5,014 bases of DNA from Burkholderiales bacterium (GTDB lineage Bacteria; Pseudomonadota; Gammaproteobacteria; Burkholderiales; Burkholderiaceae_C), in the NCBI GenBank assembly GCA_025354615.1, contig JANXMO010000697.1:1-5014 (forward strand). Direction: 5' to 3'. Positions 1 through 5,014 of this stretch are shown piece after piece. The notes below the pieces were generated by a model that had not been told where the DNA came from, ran no database searches, and saw only the letters and a program-made list of their open reading frames with translations. A program made the translations under genes and the position numbers. The first letter of the stretch is position 1. Every line of letters begins with the position of its first letter.

Positions 1-80
1 CGATAAGGAGACGCACCACTGACGCGGTTATTGGCTGTGTGTGCGCTTTCCCGGCGATTTTTTAAAAGGTTGACCTCTTC

Positions 81-414
81 ATGAAGTTCCACCTTTCAGG
101 CCACACGATGGGACTTGGCGGCAAGTTGTCCATGGGTGCCTTTCTTATGGTGGCCACAACGCTGGCCGTGCTGATTGCCGCGATTTCGTATTCGGTCTCT
201 GGCCTGATCGAAAAAGCCGCCAGCGCCGAAATGACAGACAAAAACCCAGCTGCTGGTGACCTTGATAGACGCATCTGACAAAGAGCTGCGTACCCGTATA
301 ACGCAGCAAAACGCTGCGCTGGTGGAACAAATGGCCGCTGCCGCCAGCAGTTTGAATACCCGGGCGCACGAGCTGGTGCAGTCGGTCACGGCATTCAAAC
401 TCACGACGGTTTGA
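81..414 (+). pseudogene. Methyl-accepting chemotaxis protein remnant, internally deleted and frameshifted
   Basis: An intact chemoreceptor senses ligands in the periplasm and signals to CheA/CheW; this copy cannot. From ATG 81 (AAAGG at 65-69 is a plausible ribosome site) the frame encodes a short cytoplasmic tail, one hydrophobic segment (about residues 21-41) and the first residues of a periplasmic sensor resembling the Cache_3-Cache_2 type. The original frame stops at 276-278. Removing one A from the A5 run at 240-244 restores a frame that ends at TGA 412-414, giving 110 residues. In it, DASDKELRTR (typical of the sensor start) runs straight into ITQQNAALVEQ and HELVQSVTAFKL, the characteristic extreme C-terminus of these receptors. 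The rest of the sensor, the second membrane helix, HAMP and nearly all of the signalling hairpin are missing, so a deletion fused the two ends near base 298. From usual family lengths, roughly 400-550 residues are lost (inference). The 80 bases upstream hold no other gene. Identity is confident; the mutation history is inferred. Confidence 0.85.
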
Positions 415-462
415 GTCGCTGACACGCCCAGGCCTGCAGCTCAAAGCGATGGAAACCGTCGT
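403..462. repeat. Nested imperfect inverted repeat across a convergent gene junction
   Basis: ACGACGGTTT (403-412) is a perfect 10-base inverted match to AAACCGTCGT (453-462). Inside it, after a three-base mismatch on each side, TCGCT (416-420) pairs with AGCGA (445-449). The loop contains the palindrome CAGGCCTG (429-436). The structure covers the stop codons of the chemoreceptor remnant (412-414) and of the convergent HhH gene (441-443). A competing small hairpin pairs TCAAAC (395-400) with GTTTGA (409-414). There is no T-run on either strand, so it does not look like a classic intrinsic terminator. It may stabilise or end both transcripts, or be chance. Confidence 0.4.
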
Positions 463-740
463 TTGCGTTGTGCGGTGTAAGCCCACCATGGCGCGGCTGG
501 CGCGCCCTGCATGAAATCGGTGGCTGCCATGAAGGTGTCGAGCACGCAAGGGTCATGGCGCTGGCCGGTGGATTTGCACAGGCGGCAGTACAAGGCATAG
601 GCGTCTTGCCCGCAAAGGTCAGCCGGCGCCTGGATACCAATGGCCCGCAAATCAGCCGCGATGGCGGGGCCGATATTGGGCAGCTGTTCCAGTGCCATGC
701 ACTCTGCCGGGGTGTGCGCCTTGGGCGATTTGATGACCAT
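441..740 (-). CDS. Helix-hairpin-helix protein, Cdd1 ('pathogenicity locus') family
   Basis: A 99-residue cytoplasmic protein. Residues about 17-37 (LEQLPNIGPAIAADLRAIGI) form a helix-hairpin-helix motif of the kind that contacts the DNA backbone without sequence preference. The second half carries the conserved block RHDPCVLDTF (61-70) and PWWAYT (84-89), which I recognise from the Cdd1 family of small HhH proteins, some of which are annotated as mitomycin-resistance proteins. The biochemical function of the family is not established. It starts 19 bases after the lexA stop on the same strand, so it is probably cotranscribed with lexA and SOS-induced, which fits a role in DNA damage (inference). 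No strong ribosome site precedes ATG 740; Met15 (ATG at 698) is an alternative start that would still keep the HhH motif. The gene is convergent with the chemoreceptor remnant, 26 bases away, and its length is normal for the family. Confidence 0.8.
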   Translation of the reverse strand: MVIKSPKAHTPAECMALEQLPNIGPAIAADLRAIGIQAPADLCGQDAYALYCRLCKSTGQRHDPCVLDTFMAATDFMQGAPAAPWWAYTAQRKRRFPSL

Positions 741-759
741 GCTGCAAAGCCGCCCGTTG

Positions 760-1455
760 TCAGCGCAAGGCGGCAGGCCGGATCAGCCCGACCGCCCAGC
801 CCTCGATTTCAAAACTGCTGCCTTCCGCGGGCACGACCAGCGTCTCGAAGTCAGGGTTTTCGGGCACCAATTCGATGCGGCCGCGGTTGCGCCGAAACCG
901 CTTCACCGTCACCTCATCGCCCAGCCGGGCGACGACGATCTGGCCATTCTTGGCCTCACTGGTTTTTTGGACCGCGAGCAGGTCGCCATCGAGAATGCCG
1001 GCATCGCGCATGCTCATGCCGCGCACCTTCAACAGGTAGTCGGGCCGGTGGGCAAACAACGTGGCGGCCACGGTGTAGACCTGGTCGACATGCTCTTGCG
1101 CAAGAATGGGGCTGCCGGCGGCCACGCGGCCGATCAGCGGCAGCAGCAGCTGTGCCATGCCGGGCAGGGCCAGTGTCAATTGATGCTGCGGCCGGGCTGA
1201 GCGGGCCTGGTGAATGTCTTGCAGCAGCGCCGCCGGCAGGCGGATGCCGCGTGAGGTGCCGCCCACCAGTTCAAGTGCGCCTTTGCGGGCCAGCGCCTGC
1301 AAATGCGCTTCTGCCGCATTGGCTGATTTGAAGCCCAGCTCAGCGGCAATTTCAGCCCGCGTGGGCGGCGCGCCGGTGCGCTCGATGGTCTGGCGAACGA
1401 GGTCCAGAATCTGCTGTTGGCGTGCGGTCAGCAACGGCCTGGGCTTGTCGTGCAT
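760..1455 (-). CDS. lexA: LexA repressor, SOS-response autoprotease
   Basis: The master repressor of the SOS regulon: a dimer binds SOS boxes, and RecA-ssDNA filaments trigger self-cleavage that derepresses repair genes. The protein has 231 residues. The N-terminal winged helix-turn-helix covers about residues 1-72 ([34 protein letters not shown], then TSRGIRL) and is close to the E. coli version, so it should read the same CTGT-N8-ACAG operator. A hinge follows (about 73-108), then the S24-type peptidase domain with cleavage site Ala113-Gly114 (RVAAGSPIL), nucleophile Ser148 ([11 protein letters not shown]) and general base Lys185 (DEVTVKRF). All catalytic elements are present. The chain is longer than the 202-residue E. 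coli protein, mainly in the hinge. The reading frame stays open up to 1644, but ATG 1455 is the right start: LexA homology begins there and GAGAG lies five bases upstream (1461-1465 on the minus strand). The HhH gene follows after 19 bases. An SOS box 80 bases upstream indicates autoregulation. Confidence 0.97.
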   Translation of the reverse strand: MHDKPRPLLTARQQQILDLVRQTIERTGAPPTRAEIAAELGFKSANAAEAHLQALARKGALELVGGTSRGIRLPAALLQDIHQARSARPQHQLTLALPGMAQLLLPLIGRVAAGSPILAQEHVDQVYTVAATLFAHRPDYLLKVRGMSMRDAGILDGDLLAVQKTSEAKNGQIVVARLGDEVTVKRFRRNRGRIELVPENPDFETLVVPAEGSSFEIEGWAVGLIRPAALR

Positions 1456-1535
1456 GTCGTCTCTCGAAAGCCGGGGCGGGCTGGTTGAACATCGCAAGTC
1501 CACCACCAACACAACCCTTGAATGATGAGGAAAAA

Positions 1536-1551
1536 CTGTATTTTTATACAG
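1536..1551. promoter_or_regulatory. SOS box (LexA operator)
   Basis: CTGTATTTTTATACAG matches the CTGT-N8-ACAG consensus at every conserved base. The symmetry extends to ACTGTAT-TTTT-ATACAGT (1535-1552). It lies in the divergent region, 80 bases upstream of the lexA start and 10 bases upstream of the asparaginase ATG. LexA binding here should repress lexA itself, as in most bacteria, and by position could also block transcription of the asparaginase gene. Only one box is visible. Confidence 0.95.
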
Positions 1552-1555
1552 TATA
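1543..1555 (-). promoter_or_regulatory. Candidate lexA -10 region overlapping the SOS box
   Basis: Read on the minus strand, two overlapping -10-like hexamers occur: TATACT (1550-1555) and TATAAA (1543-1548). Either would start lexA transcription inside or at the edge of the SOS box and give a leader of about 80-90 bases, so bound LexA would cover the promoter. No good -35 lies at the standard 16-18 base spacing: TTGGCA (1563-1568) is only 14 bases from TATAAA, and TTGCGA is 20 bases from TATACT. The AT-rich island is clearly the promoter region; the exact hexamers are uncertain. Confidence 0.4.
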
Positions 1556-1561
1556 TTGAAA

Positions 1562-2509
1562 ATGCCAAGTGCAATTCGCAAGATCATCGTACTGGCCACC
1601 GGCGGCACGATTGCGGGCACGGCGGCGCGTTGTGACGACCACACCGGCTATGCCGCCGCGCAGTTGGACGTCGCGCAATTGCTGGCCGCGGTGCCGGCGC
1701 TGCAGGGTGTGCCGCTTGAAGCCGAGCAACTGGCGCAGGTCGACAGCCGGGACATGTCGCCGGCCCTGTGGCAGCGGCTGGCCAGCTGCTGCGCGCAGCA
1801 GCTGGCGCGCGACGACGTGGCCGGCGTCGTCGTCACCCACGGCACCGATACGCTGGAAGAAACCGCTTATTTTCTGCACCGTGTGCTGGCGCCCGCCAAA
1901 CCGCTGGTGTTGACGGCGGCCATGCGGCCGGCCACGGCACTGCTGGCGGACGGACCGCAAAACCTGCTCGATGCCGTCACGCTGGCGCGCTGGCCGGGCG
2001 CTGCGGGTGTGTGCGTGGTGATGGCGGGCAGCGTGTTCGGCGCAGCCGACGTTCGCAAGATGCACACCCAGCGGCCCGACGCTTTCACCGCTGGCGACGC
2101 CGGCTCGTTGGCCCGTGTGCTGCAAGGCAGCGTGCAGCGCTGGCGGCCGTGGCCGAGCGGCACGCCGCTCGGCCTGCGTTGCATTGAACAAGACCCGGCC
2201 ACTTGGCCGCGCATCGAAATCGTGCTCAACCACGCCGGCGCCGATGGCCGCGTGGTCGAAGCGCTGCGGGCCGTTGGCGTTGAAGGCATTGTTGCTGCCG
2301 GCACGGGCAACGGCACGCTCAGCGCGCCCTTGACCGCCGCGCTGCAGAGGGCGCGGCAGGCCGGCATCCATGTGTTGCGCAGCACGCGCTGCGCCGCCGG
2401 GCCCGTGCTTGCCACGCCGTTCGATGATGGCTTCGAGAGCGCCGGCGAAATGACGGCCGTGCAGGCGCGCGTTGAACTGCTGCTGCAGTTGCTGGCCGCC
2501 TCGGCGTGA
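1562..2509 (+). CDS. L-asparaginase, cytoplasmic, N-terminal-Thr-motif (ansA/ansB) family
   Basis: Hydrolyses L-asparagine to L-aspartate and ammonia. The 315-residue protein has all active-site landmarks of the bacterial asparaginase/glutaminase fold: ATGGTIAG (12-19) with nucleophile Thr16, Tyr30 in the flexible lid, substrate-binding Ser62 (QVDSRDM), [17 protein letters not shown] (89-105) with Thr95-Asp96, [13 protein letters not shown] (120-132), and Lys166 in DVRK as the charge-relay lysine. It has no signal peptide, since the active-site strand begins at residue 7, so it should act in the cytoplasm. Type I versus type II cannot be settled by eye. ATG 1562 is preferred; an in-frame TTG at 1556 would add two residues. 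Neither has a Shine-Dalgarno at normal distance, the nearest GAGG being at 1527-1530. The SOS box ends 10 bases before the ATG, so the transcript is probably very short-leadered or leaderless, and LexA control is possible. The gene is divergent from lexA and convergent with ohr, with 45 bases between stops. Confidence 0.93.
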   Translation: MPSAIRKIIVLATGGTIAGTAARCDDHTGYAAAQLDVAQLLAAVPALQGVPLEAEQLAQVDSRDMSPALWQRLASCCAQQLARDDVAGVVVTHGTDTLEETAYFLHRVLAPAKPLVLTAAMRPATALLADGPQNLLDAVTLARWPGAAGVCVVMAGSVFGAADVRKMHTQRPDAFTAGDAGSLARVLQGSVQRWRPWPSGTPLGLRCIEQDPATWPRIEIVLNHAGADGRVVEALRAVGVEGIVAAGTGNGTLSAPLTAALQRARQAGIHVLRSTRCAAGPVLATPFDDGFESAGEMTAVQARVELLLQLLAASA

Positions 2510-2554
2510 GGCGGTGATCCGGCGGCGGGCTGTGGTGTGGTGTGATGACGCGAG

Positions 2555-2983
2555 TTACGCGACCTTCAGTCCCACATCGATGTTGCCGCGGGTGGCGTTC
2601 GAATAAGGGCACACGCCGTGCGCCGCTTCAACCAGTTGTTCCGCCACCGCCCGCTCGAGGCCCGGCACAGTCACCGTCAGGTCGACCTTCAAGCCAAAGC
2701 CGGCCGGGATGGCGCCGATGCCGACGTCGGCGCTGACCTGCACGCCGTCGGGCAACGCCACTTTCTGCATCGCGGCGACGTGTTTCAACGCGCCCAGAAA
2801 ACATGCCGAATAACCAGCGGCGAACAGCTGTTCCGGGTTGGTGCCGCCGGTGCCGGCGCCGCCCATTTCGCGGGGTTTGACGAGCTTGATGTCCAGCACA
2901 CCGTCGTCTGAGCGCGAGGCGCCGTCGCGGCCTCCGGTGGAGGTGGCGTGGGCGGTGTAGATGATTTTTTCTGGGGAGGCCAT
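2555..2983 (-). CDS. ohr: Organic hydroperoxide resistance protein Ohr (OsmC/Ohr family)
   Basis: A cytoplasmic thiol peroxidase that reduces organic and fatty-acid hydroperoxides, with reducing power usually drawn from lipoylated proteins. It has 142 residues, the standard Ohr length. Peroxidatic Cys61 lies in TNPEQLFAAGYSACF (48-62) and resolving Cys125 in HGVCPYSNATRGN (122-134). Arg19 and Glu51, which orient the peroxidatic cysteine in characterised Ohr proteins, are in place. The CPYSNATRGN block and short length point to Ohr rather than OsmC. ATG 2983 has a good ribosome site (AAGGA, minus strand, at about 2991-2995). The 98 bases upstream separate it from the ABC-F stop on the same strand. 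No OhrR repressor gene is adjacent here and I found no clear OhrR-type palindrome, so its regulation is unknown. Its end faces the asparaginase end with 45 bases between them and no visible terminator hairpin. Confidence 0.96.
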   Translation of the reverse strand: MASPEKIIYTAHATSTGGRDGASRSDDGVLDIKLVKPREMGGAGTGGTNPEQLFAAGYSACFLGALKHVAAMQKVALPDGVQVSADVGIGAIPAGFGLKVDLTVTVPGLERAVAEQLVEAAHGVCPYSNATRGNIDVGLKVA

Positions 2984-3019
2984 GGTGATGTTCCTTGATG
3001 GAGGTCAGGGGAGTGAAGT

Positions 3020-3042
3020 GCAGCCGCCTTGCGGGAGGCTGC
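3020..3042. repeat. Short hairpin in the ABC-F/ohr intergenic gap
   Basis: GCAGCC (3020-3025) pairs with GGCTGC (3037-3042). After one G-A mismatch, two further C-G pairs close a five-base loop. It lies between the ABC-F stop and the ohr start. Neither strand shows a following T-run, so it is a weak terminator candidate; it could slow read-through from the ABC-F gene into ohr or simply reflect high GC. Nothing else recognisable lies in this 98-base gap, and no convincing ohr promoter hexamers are seen. Confidence 0.3.
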
Positions 3043-3081
3043 CGGTGAAAAGCAGACGATAAGCGGCTGCGGCCAACATGC

Positions 3082-5004
3082 TCATTTTGGCTTGACGGGC
3101 CCGTCGATCAACGCACTCAGCTCCAGCCAGCGCGCCTCCAGCTGGTCGATCTCGGGCAGCAGGGCTTTCAGCCGCCGGCCTTGTTGCGCTGCGTCGCTGC
3201 TGCCGAAGCCTTTGGCCAGCGCCGCTTCCAGCGTTTGCCGTTCGGCGGACAGTCGCGCCAGCTGCGCCTCGACGTCGATCAACGCTTTGCGCGCCGCCTT
3301 CACGGCTTGGGCGTTGGCTGGCTGCGGAGGCGGCGTGGCAGGTGGTGCTGGCGACACCGCGGCGCCAGCGGTGGCTTTTTTGCCGGCAGCACCGGCATCG
3401 CGCTGCGCGCGCGCCTGGTCGCGGGCGGTGTCGAGCAGGTACTTCTGGTAATCGTCCAGGTCGCCGTCGAAGGGGCGCACGCCGCCGTCGGCGACCAGCC
3501 AGAACTCGTCGCACACCTCGCGCAGCAGCGCACGGTCATGGCTGACGAGCATCAGGCTGCCCTCGAACTCGTTCAGCGCCATCGACAGCGCCTCACGCGT
3601 GTCCAGGTCCAGGTGATTGGTCGGCTCGTCGAGCAACAGCAAGTTGGGCCGCTGCCACACCAGCATGGCCAGCACCAGCCGGGCTTTTTCACCGCCACTG
3701 AGCGTGCCCACGGCCTGGTTCACCATGTCGGCCGCAAAACGGAATTGGCCGAGGAAGTTGCGCAAGTCTTGTTCGCGCCCCGGCGGCCCGGCATCGCGGG
3801 CCAGGCGGATCATGTGGGCCAGCGGCGATTCATCCGGCCGCAGCACGTCGAGTTCCTGCTGGGCAAAGTAGCCGATTGCCAGGCCTTTGCCTTCGGTCAC
3901 GCTGCCGCCCAGCGCCGGCTGGGTGCGCGCGATGGTCTTGACGACGGTCGACTTGCCTTGCCCGTTGGCGCCCAGAATGCCGATGCGCTGGCCGGCCAGC
4001 ACCGAGCGGTTGATGTTGCGCACGATGATGGTGTCGCCATAGCCGCACGCGGTGTCCTGCAGTGACAGCATCGGGTTGGGCAGGCTCAGCGGCTCTTTGA
4101 ATTCGAATGAGAAGTCGCGTGCCGTCAGCACCGGCGCCAGCCGCTCCATGCGGTCGAGCGCCTTGACGCGGCTTTGCGCCTGCTTGGCCTTGCTGGCCTT
4201 GGCTTTGAAGCGGTCGATGAACTTCTGCAGGTGCGCCATTTTTTCGCGCTGCTTCTCGTAGCCGGCTTGCTGCTGCAGCATGCGCTCGGCGCGCATTTCC
4301 TCGAAGGCGGTGTAGTTGCCGGTGTAACGCGTCAGCTTGGCGTCTTCCAGGTGCAGCGTGACGCGGGTGATCGCATCGAGAAACTCGCGGTCATGGCTGA
4401 TGACCAGCAGCGTGCCGTCATAGCGTTTGAGCCAGGCTTCCAGCCAGACCAGCGCGTCCAGGTCCAGGTGGTTGGTCGGTTCGTCGAGCAGCATCAGGTC
4501 CGCCGGGCACATCAGCGCGCGGGCCAATTGCAGCCGCATGCGCCAGCCGCCGGAAAAGCTGTTGACCGGCGCATCGAGCTGCTCCGGCTTGAAGCCCAGG
4601 CCCATCAGCAGCGCCTGCGCCCGCGGCCGGGCGTCGAACGAGCCGGCATCGGCCAGTGCCTGGTAGGCATCGGCGATCGCATGGCCGTCATCGCTGGCTT
4701 CGGCGCCGTCGAGCAGCGCCTGCGCTTCCATCAGCCGCGTGTCGCCTTCAAGCACGAAGTCGGTCGCGCCGTCGTCGGTCTCGGGCATTTCCTGCGCCAC
4801 TTCGCCGATGCGCCAGCGCGGCGGCATGCCGACGTCGCCGCCATCCGACTGCAGCCGCTGCGTCAACAGCGAGAACAGCGACGACTTGCCCGCGCCGTTG
4901 CGCCCGACGAGGCCGACTTTTTCACCCGGCTGCAGCGTGACGGTCGCCGCTTCGAGCACCAGCTTTGCGCCGCGGCGCAGCGTCACTTCACGAATAGCGA
5001 TCAT
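3082..5004 (-). CDS. ABC-F family ATPase, YheS-like (ribosome-associated, not a transporter)
   Basis: A soluble tandem-ABC protein of 640 residues, close to E. coli YheS (637) in length and motif layout. ABC-F proteins bind the ribosomal E site and act on stalled or idle ribosomes; the exact YheS role is less settled. Domain 1: Walker A GRNGAGKSS (34-42), signature FSGGW (150-154), Walker B with catalytic Glu175 (LLDEPTNHLDLD), switch His204. The linker that contacts P-site tRNA in this family spans about 235-300 and is rich in Lys/Arg (RFKAKASKAKQAQSR at 265-279). Domain 2: Walker A GANGQGKST (345-353), signature LSGGEKAR (435-442), Glu460, His489. A Pro/Ala-rich spacer (about 536-566) then leads to a C-terminal coiled coil (about 567-632), typical of YheS. 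Both ATP sites look intact. There are no membrane segments, which rules out a transporter. ATG 5004 fits the family N-terminus (MIAIREVTLRRG), but only 10 bases upstream are visible and show no ribosome site. It could be cotranscribed with ohr across 98 bases. Confidence 0.95.
   Translation of the reverse strand: MIAIREVTLRRGAKLVLEAATVTLQPGEKVGLVGRNGAGKSSLFSLLTQRLQSDGGDVGMPPRWRIGEVAQEMPETDDGATDFVLEGDTRLMEAQALLDGAEASDDGHAIADAYQALADAGSFDARPRAQALLMGLGFKPEQLDAPVNSFSGGWRMRLQLARALMCPADLMLLDEPTNHLDLDALVWLEAWLKRYDGTLLVISHDREFLDAITRVTLHLEDAKLTRYTGNYTAFEEMRAERMLQQQAGYEKQREKMAHLQKFIDRFKAKASKAKQAQSRVKALDRMERLAPVLTARDFSFEFKEPLSLPNPMLSLQDTACGYGDTIIVRNINRSVLAGQRIGILGANGQGKSTVVKTIARTQPALGGSVTEGKGLAIGYFAQQELDVLRPDESPLAHMIRLARDAGPPGREQDLRNFLGQFRFAADMVNQAVGTLSGGEKARLVLAMLVWQRPNLLLLDEPTNHLDLDTREALSMALNEFEGSLMLVSHDRALLREVCDEFWLVADGGVRPFDGDLDDYQKYLLDTARDQARAQRDAGAAGKKATAGAAVSPAPPATPPPQPANAQAVKAARKALIDVEAQLARLSAERQTLEAALAKGFGSSDAAQQGRRLKALLPEIDQLEARWLELSALIDGPVKPK
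3601..3641. repeat. Internal direct repeat copy 1 (ABC domain 2 Walker B)
   Basis: This stretch and 4456-4496 are near-identical direct copies about 41 bases long, starting with the same 15 bases (GTCCAGGTCCAGGTG) and differing at roughly five positions. Each encodes LLLLDEPTNHLDLD or its equivalent in the two ATPase domains of the ABC-F protein. The copies are 855 bases apart, a multiple of three. The similarity follows from domain duplication under strong protein constraint. Confidence 0.8.
4456..4496. repeat. Internal direct repeat copy 2 (ABC domain 1 Walker B)
   Basis: Partner of the copy at 3601-3641, in the first ATPase domain (residues around 170-183). Recombination between the copies would delete 855 bases in frame and leave a single-ABC protein; there is no sign here that this has happened. 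Confidence 0.8.
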
Positions 5005-5014
5005 GCTGCCGCAC

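Noticed and set aside
403..462. The nested inverted repeat read as an integron attC site
   Set aside because: I do not find the paired GTTRRRY and RYYYAAC core sites at its ends, and there is no integrase or cassette array nearby.
468..1331. A 287-codon open frame on the + strand opposite lexA and the HhH gene
   Set aside because: It is antisense to two confidently identified genes, its translation is rich in Arg/Ala/Pro/Cys with no recognisable domain, and such frames are common in GC-rich coding DNA.
1352..1492. A possible 46-codon minus-strand upstream ORF in the lexA leader overlapping the lexA start in another frame
   Set aside because: It has only a GGTGG-like weak ribosome site and most of it lies out of frame inside lexA; there is no evidence of translation or conservation.
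1456..1644. A 63-residue N-terminal extension of LexA from the upstream ATG at 1644
   Set aside because: It would run through the SOS box and into the asparaginase gene, has no LexA homology, and ATG 1455 has a ribosome site and starts exactly at the conserved N-terminus.
1544..2371. A 275-codon minus-strand open frame opposite the asparaginase
   Set aside because: The translation is low-complexity Arg/Gln/His/Gly-rich sequence with no family signature, and the opposite strand carries a complete enzyme.
3097..3108. Palindrome GACGGGCCCGTC at the 3' end of the ABC-F gene as a terminator
   Set aside because: It lies inside the coding sequence (Asp-Gly-Pro-Val), has no loop of usable size and no following T-run.
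3181..4065. A 294-codon + strand open frame opposite the ABC-F gene
   Set aside because: It mirrors the codon bias of the ABC-F gene; its His/Gln/Val/Gly-rich product shows no domain.
3082..5004. The ABC-F protein as an ABC transporter ATPase or an acquired antibiotic-resistance factor
   Set aside because: There are no membrane segments or permease partners, and its length, linker and C-terminal coiled coil fit the housekeeping YheS group; nothing suggests recent transfer.

Overview
The window looks like a chromosomal segment of a GC-rich betaproteobacterium, most likely Burkholderiales and perhaps Comamonadaceae. That placement is inference from high GC, codon use and the style of LexA, Ohr, the ABC-F protein and the chemoreceptor remnant. 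No rRNA, tRNA, CRISPR array, transposase, integrase or prophage gene is visible.

Layout, left to right: (1) A decayed methyl-accepting chemotaxis protein on the + strand (81-414). It keeps only its N-terminal membrane anchor and its extreme C-terminus and also carries a frameshift. (2) A minus-strand DNA-damage pair: lexA (760-1455), then 19 bases later a small helix-hairpin-helix protein of the Cdd1 type (441-740). (3) A 106-bp divergent intergenic region holding a textbook SOS box (1536-1551). (4) A + strand cytoplasmic L-asparaginase (1562-2509) whose start codon lies 10 bases from the SOS box and has no Shine-Dalgarno at the usual distance. (5) A minus-strand organic hydroperoxide reductase, ohr (2555-2983), convergent with the asparaginase. 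(6) A minus-strand YheS-type ABC-F ATPase (3082-5004), which fills the right part of the window and starts 10 bases from its end.

Functionally, the centre is a LexA autoregulatory node. LexA represses its own promoter and probably the HhH gene behind it, and the box position means it could also control the asparaginase. The ohr and ABC-F genes are housekeeping or stress functions (peroxide detoxification; ribosome-associated ATPase) and need not be linked to the SOS node.

I see no convincing new multi-gene system. The points most worth a second look are the SOS box sitting almost on the asparaginase start codon, the lexA-HhH pairing, and the internally deleted chemoreceptor with a nested inverted repeat at its 3' end.
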